A stretch of DNA of 64,000 bases, taken from positions 3,472,001 to 3,536,000 of the forward strand of contig CM074764.1 of NCBI GenBank assembly GCA_037355855.1, given 5' to 3'. Position 1 is the stretch's first letter. Each line of letters opens with the position of its first letter. The DNA is from Pseudo-nitzschia pungens (taxonomy: Eukaryota > Bacillariophyta > Bacillariophyceae > Bacillariales > Bacillariaceae). Position numbers and translations under genes: made by a program. Of the stretch, positions 54,452 to 64,000 are shown piece after piece. Below the pieces are notes generated by a model. It was given only the letters and a program-made list of their open reading frames with translations, was not told the origin of the DNA and did not search any database.

Positions 54452-55573
54452 TGCAGCAAACCCGAAACAAAATCGAACTACGTAGTACATGCAAGGTAGT
54501 TTTTGTACAGTAGTATTACGAAGTAACCTTACTTGTACAAGGTACACGTAATCAAAAAGTGAACACAAAGATCATTCGCGGCTTGCCCCATCTCAAACAA
54601 TCGACTGCAAAGGATGTAAGGTTTACCGTAGAAGCGCAGCATCCTTGGCAACGCAAGTACCGGTACGTACAATAGGTGGGTGTTTCAGATTACGGTACAA
54701 AGTATATAAACCTTACTCTCTTGCTATTATTTTTTTTCAAAACAATTAATGGGTTGTTTACTGTACGGTACATTACGACAAACAGCAATTGATTATTCAT
54801 TCCTTGCTTTGGTTTGTGAGTTGTTTCCGAGCATGCGGTCGCGTATGTACAACGGTAAACGTGCGGAACAGATGCGCGCACCGCGTAATGTACCGTAACG
54901 GAACATGTACAAAAAGCTTGTAGTATCTCCCGGACGCGACCATGGGAACACGTGATGCGCTGCTCTGCGATGGTTGCCTTGCAAAGCACACATGCTACGT
55001 ACCGGTACTTATGCACGGTACATCCGGTAGACCCGAGTTACGGTGCCTTCCCGGAAGAGCACGAATAATAACGAAAGGCGTAGGGGTTTGCGATGATTGC
55101 CGACGGAGTGTGATTCGTTCGTTCGTTCGTTCGTTCGTTCCTTCGTGTTTTCCTTCACTCTGGAATGTGGAACAGTGATGCTCGTGTTCATGCGCATGCG
55201 CCTCCCGTATCCTGCCACCAAAGTTTCCTTCCTTGCTGCTCTAGTTTCCATGTTGGGAGGATTGTTGTCTGGGTCACAACACATTGCTTCTGCTTCTGCC
55301 ATTCCGCGGGATGATCGGTCGTGGCGTGTCGTGCTCCTTGTTCTTCCAAGATGCGCGGTACTGTACTGTACCTTGCCTGCTGTTGTCGTACTAAGTATCG
55401 AATCGAATCGAATCGAATCGAATCGAATCGAATCGAATCGAACCGAATAGATTCGGAGCACTGTGCTCTGGGACACGCTGCCCCGCCTTCCACCCCGGAA
55501 GCGTACCGCGCCGCGCCAAACTCTAGTGGACAACAACCCCCCCACACCCCCCCCCCCCACACACACACACTGG
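54452..55573. other. Intergenic DNA with CGAAT microsatellite
   Basis: No supported gene. GTTCGTTCGTTCGTTCGTTC near 55116-55140, about ten CGAAT units at 55394-55445, and a CCCCACACCCC/CACACACA run at 55540-55572. TAAGGTTTACCGTAG occurs at 54619 and several CGGTACGT palindromes at 54655-54900. Confidence 0.5.
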
Positions 55574-57679
55574 TCATCGCTTTCGTTGCTGTCGGCGACT
55601 CATATCATAGCCGCAATGCTCGTCCCAGATGTCCATGGCTGCCAGCTTGTGTACCTGGGAAGTATCCCGCGTCAATTTTCTTGGCAGGCGTCCACCATTC
55701 GGCAGGCGTCGACCGTTCCGGTACGGTTCCAGAACCTCAAGACTCTCGGGCAACAGGGTTGGCATGGTGATCCAGATCCTTTCCGCTGGCGGGCACCGGT
55801 CGACACCGAGTGTACCGCGAAAGACCAGGCTCCCGTCCCATGTTTTGGCGGTGTGTCCGGTGACCGGTGAGGTTCCCGTCCGGGCTGGCATGAACCGCGC
55901 CCGTGAAGCATCTGTGTCTGTGTCTGCGTTTGTGTCTGCGTTTGTGTCTGTGTTTGTGTCTGCGTTTGTGTCTGTGGTTGTGTCTGTGTTTGTGCTCGGA
56001 GCGTCCCAGCGCATTTCCAGCCCTCCCCCGGGCAGCAGGAGCTCGTTGAGGACCTCCTGGTCGTCGCACGCGATCCCGCACCTTTCGACAAGGGTCCGGA
56101 CCAGTCGTATTGTGGAAGGGGTTGCCCTCAACCAGTTGAGGCCACCGTTGACGACGAATCCCAGCTCCGACGAGGATTGTCCCTCGTAGGCGTGCTGGAC
56201 GTCGTGGGTCCAGAGATCGGTGGCGATGGGATCCACGTCCGTGTTTGTGTTTGTGTTTGTCTCGTCGCTGTTGCTGTGGAATCCGCTCCGGATGTCGACA
56301 TAGCGGTGGACGATTGTGTCCACGTCCAGGAGGAGGACGGAGATTCCCTTTTCCAGCTGCTCCAGGAGGTAGTGCCACCGCCAGGCAAAGATCATTTCGC
56401 GTGCCTTGCGCGTGCGCTGTGCCCGGCGTGGTAGGTTTAGGATTGATTCGGGCACCGGGGGAAGAAAGTGGTCCTCCACGCGGTAGACGTACGAGTCATT
56501 CCGCGACGGCGACGGCGAGTCCGCGTCCGACTGCGTGTTGGTGGCAGCACTTTTGGCATCCGTGTTTGTCTCCGTGGTATTCGCGTTCAGAGATCGCAGG
56601 TACTCCGAGACCTGTTTGTCATAGGTCACCAAGACATGTTGGGTGTATCCCAGGTCGGAGAGGCGTTTGTACCAATGCAGGGCCACGTCCCTAAAATTGT
56701 GATCGGTGAATCCCACAATCTTGTACCGGGGCACGAGAGGGAGAGGTTCCTCCTCCTCCGCAACTTTCACCCCCCGTTGGGGATCGCCATCGCCATCGCG
56801 ATCGTCATCGCCGGCACGGCCACCGTCGGGGCGGCCGGTGGAAGCATCGCCACCGGCCGCTTCCGCCACCGCTTTCTCCGTCAGGATCGGTGGGTGCCAG
56901 TCGTCGTGGGATATGCTCCCGGCCTTGGCTGTGGTGCGGGTGCGGCGGACCACATTGGAGGATTGAGTTTCCAGGCGCGAGGTCGAGGTGATGGGCGCAT
57001 TCGCGATAGAGTTTGTTGCATCAGCGTTTGCGTTTGCAGTCACCCGCACATTCTTCGCGTTCTCCACCAGCAACGGATGGGTGCCGCTCTGGGCGGCGGC
57101 GGCGGCTCCAACGATTCGCTTGCGGATCACGGACTCCTCCGGTCGGTGGTGGTTGCTTGTCGATTTCGTCCCGATCTGTTTCTGTTTCTGTTTCTTCTCC
57201 CCCTCCTGCGGCAGCGAGTTTGCTTTCGCTTTCGGTTTCGCTTTCGCCTTCGAGTCCGCGTGATTCGCATCGGAATCCGAGTCGTCCGGCAGCGAGTCTG
57301 CCAACGGCTTTGCGTCCGGCTCCGTGATGGGGTCCGCCGCCGCAACGGTTTGGGAGCGCCGTGTCTCGTCGCCGATGCGGATGCGGCTCGGAAGGCTGTT
57401 TCCACCGAGGGAGGCCTCGTTTTCGGCCTCGTTTCTCGGGTGGTGGTTCGCGGGCGAAGAGATCGCCGCGGGGCGGGGTTCCGGGGACTGGGACTGGGAC
57501 ACCGAATCGGATTCCGTTGCCTCGTAGAGCACCCCGTGGAGGTGGTGGAACCTCCGGTACTGACCCAGGAGGAGAACCAGAGTCACGAGGGCCAGGGACA
57601 GCCGCAGCGTCAAAAGGAGGCCCCGGGAACAAAGCACGGTGATGGCTTTGCTTTCTTTGGGTAGCTTGAAGCGCAGCAT
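55574..57679 (-). CDS. Type II membrane glycosyltransferase (nucleotide-sugar transferase family)
   Basis: 701 residues. A short cytosolic start (MLRFKLPKESKAI) is followed by one signal-anchor helix (LLLTLRLSLALVTLVLLLGQY, about 21-41), a long low-complexity stem (Lys/Ala, Asn/Ala, Asp-rich) to about 320, then a catalytic domain: YKIVGFTDHNFRDVALHWYKRL, MIFAWRWHYLLEQLEKGISVLLLDVDTIV with the metal-binding DxD at 452-454, ELGFVVNGGLNWLRAT, CDDQEVLNELLLPGG and a C-terminal HKLAAMDIWDEHCGYD. This fits the Nucleotid_trans/GT77-like fold of Golgi enzymes that use a nucleotide sugar; donor and acceptor are unknown. A Thr-Asp-Thr-Asn-Ala repeat interrupts the domain after EMRWDAP, encoded by a GTGTCTGCGTTT-type array on the plus strand. 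Confidence 0.8.
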   Translation of the reverse strand: MLRFKLPKESKAITVLCSRGLLLTLRLSLALVTLVLLLGQYRRFHHLHGVLYEATESDSVSQSQSPEPRPAAISSPANHHPRNEAENEASLGGNSLPSRIRIGDETRRSQTVAAADPITEPDAKPLADSLPDDSDSDANHADSKAKAKPKAKANSLPQEGEKKQKQKQIGTKSTSNHHRPEESVIRKRIVGAAAAAQSGTHPLLVENAKNVRVTANANADATNSIANAPITSTSRLETQSSNVVRRTRTTAKAGSISHDDWHPPILTEKAVAEAAGGDASTGRPDGGRAGDDDRDGDGDPQRGVKVAEEEEPLPLVPRYKIVGFTDHNFRDVALHWYKRLSDLGYTQHVLVTYDKQVSEYLRSLNANTTETNTDAKSAATNTQSDADSPSPSRNDSYVYRVEDHFLPPVPESILNLPRRAQRTRKAREMIFAWRWHYLLEQLEKGISVLLLDVDTIVHRYVDIRSGFHSNSDETNTNTNTDVDPIATDLWTHDVQHAYEGQSSSELGFVVNGGLNWLRATPSTIRLVRTLVERCGIACDDQEVLNELLLPGGGLEMRWDAPSTNTDTTTDTNADTNTDTNADTNADTDTDASRARFMPARTGTSPVTGHTAKTWDGSLVFRGTLGVDRCPPAERIWITMPTLLPESLEVLEPYRNGRRLPNGGRLPRKLTRDTSQVHKLAAMDIWDEHCGYDMSRRQQRKR
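55912..55998 (-). repeat. Hexanucleotide array inside the glycosyltransferase
   Basis: About fourteen GTGTCT/GCGTTT/GTGTTT hexamers, encoding the Thr-Asp/Thr-Asn/Ala-Asp run. It preserves the frame, as in tilS. Confidence 0.8.
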
Positions 57680-58740
57680 GGTGATGGCTTGATGCTTTCT
57701 TTGGGTTGCTGCTGGAACGGGTATCTAACGGTGACGTTGGACCAGTCGATGGCAGGATCGATCGATTGATTGAAAAGGATGATTGATTGATTGATTGATC
57801 GATCGGTTGGTTGGTTGGTTGGTTGGTTCGATCCAGATAATCAATGAAAGGAAATTTCAAAAGGAGGACAGCTTGTTGTTGCTAGTGTTGTTGTTGTTGT
57901 TGTTGTTGTTGTTGTGCAGCACGGGAGTCGATGGCTACTGCTACGCTGCTACGCTGCTATACTGTATTGGCGTTCTCGGAGATTCTTGCGTACGAAGCAA
58001 GAACGCATTCGTGCCGCTGCTGCTGCTGCTACTTCGTACAGTACGTACTACCAAGCAAGAACAGTGCTCGTACTTCGCAATTCGTAGTAGTAGTAGTAGT
58101 AGTAGTAGTAGTAATGGATTGTTGATGCCTCAATGGCGCGAGTTCGTTGAATCCTGGAGGCAATCCAATCCGATCCAATCCGATCCAATCCGATCCAGTT
58201 CGATCCCGACGGGAAGTCAACCTCAAAAGGGGAACGTCGATTTCGATTTCGATTTCGATTTCGATCCAATCTCCAACTCAACTAAACTCAACTCAACTCA
58301 ACTCCTCCCGTCCCGTCGTACGTAGAATAAGACGATTCTCAAGTTGACAGTGAGACGAGAGTGGTGATCGTTCAAGGGAAGGAGTCTGATACGAGTCTGA
58401 GATCTAGGGCGTATCGGGTACGGTAAGGTAAGATTATCTGTAACTAACTCGCACATCGTACAGTAAGATTTTCTTAGCTTCGTATCACGTTGTTTAAGGA
58501 AGTCACACAATTCCAACCGAACGCAACGGCTCTGAGTTTTGGGAAAGTCATCATCACTTAATTACAGTAATTAGTAATTACTTCGTGCTTCGTAGTAAAA
58601 AACCTTAGTCATTGTTCTGAGTTTCTCATCTATCAAAACAATTCGATGTGCTGCTGGGCGTACGGTACGGTATGGTTCGTACATCATAATATTATTATCA
58701 TTATTTAATTAAATTTTTCCAGCCTAGCCCCCCCACACAC
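57680..58740. other. Intergenic DNA with many microsatellites
   Basis: No supported gene. GATTGATTGATTGATTGATC and GGTTGGTTGGTTGG (57775-57828), TTGTTG (57885-57915), GTA repeats (58083-58113), CCAATCCGATCCAATCCGAT (58165-58200), TTTCGA (58240-58265), AACTCAACTCAACTC (58280-58302). The open frames across them are repeat artefacts. Confidence 0.5.
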
Positions 58741-58864
58741 CAGGGGTCATAATAGGGGGGGTGCGCCTCGATGCGCGCTCTAGTACAAAAACTTCGTTCA
58801 AATCTGAAAAAAAATTAAGATTACCTACCGGTATGCGTGGCACAACTATTTTTACTAACAAATA

Positions 58865-59506
58865 CTTCCTCCGTTCCGAAATAACTGTGCGATGACCGAA
58901 GTGTTTGCGTTCCGAAATAAGTGTTGCTTTGTGTAGAAAATACGTAGAAGGTGTACCACGAACATCGAAATTATTTTTCTTTTAATTTTTTTTTCGTGCA
59001 CCGCACGGTTTTCTATAGAACACACGGATTGCGCGCAAAAAACACACTAAAACACACACAAAATTAAATTAAAACACACACGAACGAAAATAACTAGTGT
59101 TATCGCGCAAAATACGAGAATTAATTAATTTTAATTTTAATTAACCGAGACACGAAAAATAGGCTATCTTTGGACGATAAACGGAAGACAAGAACTCTCT
59201 TCTTGTTTCTATGACCTATACCTGGACAAAAATTCAGTGTCTTAGCTTTCGAAAGAACCTTCCCCGAGGTTCAAATGCCAGGTGGAACCCTTTCAACCGG
59301 TAAAATCACATTTGAAGGGCAAAACGGGCCCTTTTCAAGTCCTAATGAAAGGTAGACCAATAGCGCGAGCCTATCAGTGTCTAAACAGGCATAAGGACTT
59401 AGTTGAGGAGTGTTTAACCCAAAAAGAACGATTTGAATCGGTTGAAAATTGATCGATAGACAAGCTTGTATGTGCGAAGCGCACACTTATTTCGGAACGG
59501 AGGAAG
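58865..59506. mobile_element. Stowaway/Tc1-mariner-like MITE, 642 bp
   Basis: Terminal inverted repeats CTTCCTCCGTTCCGAAATAA and its complement, with flanking TA duplications (58863-58864 and 59507-59508). Collapsing the TA restores AACAAATACTAGTTAAAAT, matching AACAAACACTAGTTAAAAT in foldback element 1, which serves as the empty site. Only a 71-codon minus-strand ORF is inside, and it is not a recognisable transposase. Confidence 0.85.
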
Positions 59507-59721
59507 TACTAGTTAAAATGCCTTAACTTCAGATACAAATATCTCAATCAAAAATCATTCCTAATCTTTATTTCAAATACCTTCATCATGGTTTAAACTG
59601 TTTCAAAGAAGAATATTCAATAAAAATGAGGTTTTGAATGAGTCTAAAGTCATTATTACTGATACAAGGTAGTAGGCCCTCTTTCTTTTCTTTAGACGTG
59701 CTTGTTACCACGTAAAAATTG

Positions 59722-59830
59722 TCAGTCATGCACCCAACTTTGCCAGTCATGCACCCAAAATTCACCAGTCATGCACCGAAATTTGCCAGTCATGCACCAA
59801 AATTTGCCAGTCATGCACCCAAAAAGGCCT
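59722..59830 (+). repeat. CAGTCATGCACC units, five copies
   Basis: Five units of about 21 bp in the loop of foldback element 3, one more than in element 1, with tails CAACTTTGC, CAAAATTCAC, GAAATTTGC, AAAATTTGC and CAAAAAGG. Confidence 0.8.
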
Positions 59831-60127
59831 ACTACTTTGTATCAGTAATAGATGACGACTTTAGACTCATTCAAAACCTAATTTTTATTGAATATTCTTC
59901 TTTGAAACAGTTTAAACCCTAATGCAGGTATTTGAAATAAAGATTAGGAATGATTTTTGATTGAGATATTTGTATCTGAATTTAAGGCATTTTAACTAGT
60001 GTTTGTTAGTAGTAGTAAAAAACAAAAATAATAATTTGCTGGATAGGTTTTGTTAGTTGTGCCACGCATAGGTATTTTTTTTCCTCACGCAGTGGCACAC
60101 CCCCCTATTATGACCCCTGCCACACAC

Positions 60128-62402
60128 AAAGCGCAACAGGAACATGATTGATTTTTTTGACAGATTTCCTCAAAATTCCCTAGCTCCCCCCAACCCACTG
60201 CCAACTTTTCTTAGTACAAGTGTCAAAGTGGCGGTAGGTTGTTGGTAGTAATTTATCCCTAATATGGGGGAGGCTATGAAAATTAGATCAACCATGTGAC
60301 GAACAGTGGGGGGACTGGGAATTTTTCAAATTCCTCAAAAAACAAAAATCAACCATGTTCCTGCTTGTAGTGAATAACCTCACTCTTGTTGTAAGGTTAC
60401 CAGGCACCCAACATTTCGCAGGTTAGTAGTAGTAGTATGAGCATCCAAACAAGTACCAAGCTCATCACCACAATACTAGGAACCAGGTACTACTAGATAC
60501 AGTACTACGAAACAAACACTCACCAGCAGCAGATAAATTTGTTAGTACTGCAGCACCATCTTCAATCCCCAAGTTTCGTGGGGCCCTTTTTGTGGGGCTA
60601 CTACCAGTAATAGTACTACTAGTCAAGTAGGTCACAATGGCACTACTATTCCTCCGGTGGATGGGACAACCTTGTTCATACGAGAACTAGGAGTAACCTT
60701 AACCTTACTCCTACTTCTTACAGTTACTACAGTTGTGCGGTAGTACTGTAGCAATAGTTTGTACTACGGAGTAGGAATGTCATTGCTTCTTCGTGTTGTA
60801 CGGTACGGTACTGTAACCTTAGTTCTTTATTACGGTATGCCGGAATACTGGAGACCATGGTGTCCTGGTGGCACTCAGTTAGATCTCACCGGTACAAAAA
60901 AGAAGTGAGAAAATAAATAATAAGAGATTATTAATTTATGGTAACCTTACCGGTACGGTTTACGATATCAGAAAATAATAAATAAAATACGTAGTACACA
61001 CGATTGATTGTACGTGTGCCTTTTGATTTTTTGTTTATCTAACTTCTGTCTTCTTCAACCAAGAGTTAATCTAGTCTTTTTCGTTTTTAAAAAATTATAT
61101 TCTCATTCTTTGTTCTCCTTCTAGTAATGTAAGTGTTCGTACTCGTTTACGAGTGAGTCATGTACCCTACGGTAAGGTTTATTCATGAATAGTCTTTGAA
61201 TACGGTATCCATTATCCATACCATCTACTTCGTACTTCGTATGCTGGTAGCGCTTGAAATTATAGAACAAGATCATTCGTATTCTACGTAAGTCTTACGG
61301 TAAGGTTACTTCCTACTACTGGTATTATTTTGATTGTTTTCGAAAGACTGTTTTCTTGTGTGAGGTACGGTATCGGAACGATTATGTAAAAGATGTCAAT
61401 TTCCATCCTCCTGGATGTTTCTGGCTATTGTCTCGAACATCTTATAAAAAGTGGCTTATGCGATTTTTCCTATCGAATGAAGAAGGTATATACAAATAAT
61501 ATGCCCACAATGATTGACAGTCATAAATAATTACACAAGTAGTGGAGCTGATTAGAGAAAATGTATTGGGCCTTTGAGTTTATGTTTGAATCAACGATAA
61601 TACAAAAAATCTTATTAGTGTTTCTGGGGGCTTTGATTCAGATAATTTCGTTCTTCTCGAAAAGCACGTAATACTTAGAAAGTGGTGACAAATTCGTCAC
61701 ACAGTAAACCTTACGATTAAAATGAAAAGAATATTGATATAAGCTTCCATTATTCTGACACAATCTTGGTGCGTCCTTCCCGCCTCTCTGATCGGTCATA
61801 CTGATCCGTGTGAATTCAGACTTTAAGCCTACTCCTTTACGAATACACAATATAAGTAAATAGCTCCATGACCTTGTCTGGTCTCTTCTCGGCCTCGGTG
61901 CAAAACAGAAGATTACATAGGCATCGGTGATTAGGTCCCTTTAATTAAACAACTTTTGCTTTTGTCGTAAACACTATAAGTACGAATTTTGGAGGTACCA
62001 ATACTTGTACGGTAAAAAGCTTACCGCCACTATGGATCAGTTTTGATACAAATTTCCAGACCCATGAACCATTCAAGTTACTTACCGTACTAAGGCCTTA
62101 CCTCCGCCACCTTCATCGTCCTTTTCGCTATCCATGCCACAATAGCGGGTGCAGTACTTGTACCTACCGGTTAGACTATCGATTACCAAGTACTCGCACG
62201 TGCTTGTACGATTTACCAGTGTTTTACGCTCCAGAACCTTGGCTTTACGCAGCAACGGTACACATTCTTAGCAAAAACCTCTCGCCAAAAAGTTGGCTCC
62301 ATGGGTATATAGCTTTCATCGAAACAACACCCCACGATCTCACTCTGTCAGAAGCGGAAAGCGTCATCATCCGCATAGCTTTGTATTTTTGGAAGTTCCA
62401 AG
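60128..62402. other. Long intergenic region
   Basis: No gene or structured RNA supported. Rich in TAGTAGTAGTA and ACTACTAGT phrases (60425-60640) and in GTACGGTACGGTACTG, TACGGTAAGGTTTATT and CTTACGGTAAGGTTAC palindromic phrases (60800, 61165, 61292). The last 200 bp should hold the promoter of the downstream gene. Confidence 0.45.
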
Positions 62403-63923
62403 ATGGCGATAACACACAGCCTTCTATCTTGTTTGGCTCTCGCAGCCGCAGTCGCTTGTCTGATAGCGAAACCGGTATCTGCTGCTACCGAGTGGAACGG
62501 GATCAAACGCATCTCCCAGCACGATAATCTGACGGCCAACGATTACGCTGCCAAGGTCAACTTTGGCTCTAGCTCCAACGTAGTCAACGTCGAATTGAGC
62601 TTTGAGATCTCCGGTGTGAATGGAACCGTTAGCAATCGCGACAATGTGCAGGCCTATCACCAGCTTTTTCCCTACGGAGAATGCAGCACCGCAAGCGCCA
62701 CCAAAACCTACCACGATGCGCTAAAATCCCATCTGCCAAGTGATGGCAACCTCACCGCCACGTATAATTCCGTCATAGAAGTGAACAAGACAGCCAACCC
62801 CGAGCTGTGGGTATCGTTGGGTGGAGATACATTCGCGGAGTTCTGCCTTCGAATCTCGGTCGTTCCCAGCACAACGAACAACACAGTCTACGCTTCGTAC
62901 GAGGCCGACGTGCGCGTGAGAATTCCGGATACCTACGATTCGGGACTCTTCCTCGACAACAACATTGTGCAGATGTCGAACGTGTCGACCAGAGAAAGTG
63001 TCAGCGTCGACATCGACTTCACCGTCCAGGCTTGCGTCTGCTCCGATCTCGCGAATGGGTACTACTCTTGCTTGTCCAATCCACCCGAGTTGAAGATGGG
63101 AGAGCCCCTTCGACTCTGCGTGGAACCTGCCTCGGTGCGCAACGATAACGGCACCGTATCCTACCATGTGGACTATACGACTAGTCTTATCGAAATCAAG
63201 CATGTGGACGAGTGGAAGATTACGCAGACGAGCGGAGTTGTTGGTGTTGATGGTGATGGAGTGAACATTGTTGGAGGAGGATCCTTTCGCACAGCCGTCG
63301 TGGCGAACGAAAGCGACCCAATAACCTCTGTACAGTATGTGCACACGGAACCCGAAACGTCCGGAGCTGTTCGTCGCTTCAAGGTGGTCAGCGAAAGCTC
63401 CAACTCCACCAAGGTGGTCGTCATGTCAACGGTCATGAACAAACAATTCTTTATTTATCCTCAACTCGACTTGACCACGGCGGGATCCATCGTTCTCGAA
63501 GCTAAGAGCGCAAGGAGGCGTCGCCTCTTGCCCGAAGGTATTGGTAAGGAAACCCTCGAGGCAACGATGCTGTCCCAGGTTTCTGTTCCCGAGGTTCCTC
63601 ATGCTGCCTTTGGCATGGTGTTCAAACTGGACGAGAACGACAAGGTCGACATGAACCCCCCTCCTCCACCACCACCTGGAAAAGATACGCCCAAGGCTGT
63701 TTTGGCTGGCATGGCCTCGGGAATCTTTGTGTCGCTCATCTGCATCCACGCTACTTTGTACCTGCTCGGATTCCGCATTTCATTCCAGGGTGGAAGGGCT
63801 ATCCCGCGATATTCTTCCCAGCGTGGGATGATGCAACACGAGGACAGCCGCCGCATCGTGAACGCTGGCTCCGAAGAAGATCTCGACAACGACAATAGCT
63901 TCCGTTCCGTTCGTGTCGTCTAG
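62403..63923 (+). CDS. Secreted single-pass membrane protein with R-x-L site (silicanin-like candidate)
   Basis: 506 residues. Signal peptide MAITHSLLSCLALAAAVACLIAKPVSA with likely cleavage before ATEW, a 340-residue lumenal region with many N-glycosylation sequons (NLT, NGT, NKT, NNT, NVS, NES, NST) and clustered Cys (ACVCSDLANGYYSCLSNPPELKMGEPLRLCVEP). Then SARRRRLLPEG near 369-378, a seven-proline stretch, one membrane helix (AVLAGMASGIFVSLICIHATLYLLGF, about 431-456) and a short cytosolic tail. Signal peptide, R-x-L processing site, a single C-terminal helix and a short tail is the plan of diatom silicanins, which act in the silica deposition vesicle. It lacks an obvious Asn/Gln-rich domain, so membership is a proposal. 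An upstream ATG at 62204 is in another frame. Confidence 0.7.
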   Translation: MAITHSLLSCLALAAAVACLIAKPVSAATEWNGIKRISQHDNLTANDYAAKVNFGSSSNVVNVELSFEISGVNGTVSNRDNVQAYHQLFPYGECSTASATKTYHDALKSHLPSDGNLTATYNSVIEVNKTANPELWVSLGGDTFAEFCLRISVVPSTTNNTVYASYEADVRVRIPDTYDSGLFLDNNIVQMSNVSTRESVSVDIDFTVQACVCSDLANGYYSCLSNPPELKMGEPLRLCVEPASVRNDNGTVSYHVDYTTSLIEIKHVDEWKITQTSGVVGVDGDGVNIVGGGSFRTAVVANESDPITSVQYVHTEPETSGAVRRFKVVSESSNSTKVVVMSTVMNKQFFIYPQLDLTTAGSIVLEAKSARRRRLLPEGIGKETLEATMLSQVSVPEVPHAAFGMVFKLDENDKVDMNPPPPPPPGKDTPKAVLAGMASGIFVSLICIHATLYLLGFRISFQGGRAIPRYSSQRGMMQHEDSRRIVNAGSEEDLDNDNSFRSVRVV

Positions 63924-64000
63924 AAGCCCGACATAACCCCAACCTACCCAACCCCCTACCCGACTACCAAGTAGACTCAGATTCAATCACGGACTAACAC

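Larger units (their letters stand above)
58741..60119. mobile_element. hAT-like foldback element 3, carrying a nested MITE
   Basis: Perfect 8-bp duplication CCACACAC (58733-58740 and 60120-60127). Ends begin CAGGGGTCATAATAGGGGGG on both sides. Interior arms and the CAGTCATGCACC loop match foldback element 1, including ACTAGTTAAAAT and GTATCAGTAATAGATGACG. A 642-bp Stowaway-like element plus its TA interrupts the left arm. No transposase. Confidence 0.85.

Noticed and set aside
55097..55450. 117-codon ORF with a hydrophobic middle
   Set aside because: Begins and ends in microsatellites (Ser-Phe-Val-Arg and Ile-Glu-Ser-Asn-Arg runs); no support for a gene.
56468..57664. 398-codon plus-strand ORF
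   Set aside because: Antisense of the glycosyltransferase stem, Arg/Val-rich from repeats, with no domain.
57795..58325. 176-codon plus-strand ORF
   Set aside because: Runs through five different microsatellites and has no ordered segment.

Overview
The window reads as nuclear DNA of a diatom, probably a raphid pennate; I cannot name the species. The pointers are CoDi-type Ty1/copia retroelements (protease reading LIDNCSSVNVF, RT box HVDD), a nuclear gene whose N-terminus is a signal peptide followed by a G-A-F plastid-import motif, a stramenopile-style myosin carrying ankyrin repeats and a kinase-like tail, and a secreted membrane protein with an R-R-R-R-L-L site. Genes are few and separated by transposons, microsatellites and short palindromic intergenic DNA. 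No rRNA, tRNA or CRISPR array was recognised.

Layout. 1-5.7 kb: two degraded copia elements on the minus strand, one inserted in the gag of the other. 5.7-6.5 kb: a hAT-like foldback element with a perfect 8-bp target duplication. 6.7-11.0 kb: a tRNA(Ile)-lysidine synthase gene swollen with hexanucleotide repeats. 11.4-15 kb: tandem repeats and one unrecognised ORF. 15.6-21.6 kb: a second hAT-like element split by a young, internally deleted gypsy element. 21.7-27.4 kb: an apparently complete gypsy element. 27.4-32.3 kb: a very unusual fused gene. 35.0-41.5 kb: a two-exon myosin-ankyrin-pseudokinase gene. 42.5-43.0 kb: a small membrane protein. 43.9-54.4 kb: a full-length copia element that hosts an RT-less gypsy element and a satellite-carrying DNA transposon. 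55.6-57.7 kb: a Golgi-type glycosyltransferase. 58.7-60.1 kb: a third hAT-like foldback with a Stowaway-like MITE nested inside. 62.4-63.9 kb: a secreted single-pass membrane protein.

The main biological candidate is the 27.4-32.3 kb gene. One minus-strand frame joins two enoyl-CoA hydratase domains, an HMG-CoA-synthase domain with its Glu/Cys/His catalytic residues, a PLP-dependent group IV amino-acid decarboxylase and a hotdog-like tail, behind a plastid-type presequence. The first three parts resemble the ECH1/ECH2/HMGS beta-branching enzymes of bacterial polyketide assembly lines, usually separate proteins. The frame is broken only by one TAA inside a conserved ECH motif, and a gypsy element sits 36 bp past its stop codon. 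It may be a recently silenced allele, a readthrough gene or a sequence error.

The mobile elements can be ordered from target duplications and LTR identity. In the copia element the gypsy insertion restores the polyprotein frame exactly when removed, so the copia copy was intact when hit. A 17-bp palindrome between 8-bp direct repeats at 33.77 kb looks like the minimal remnant of the same hAT-like family.
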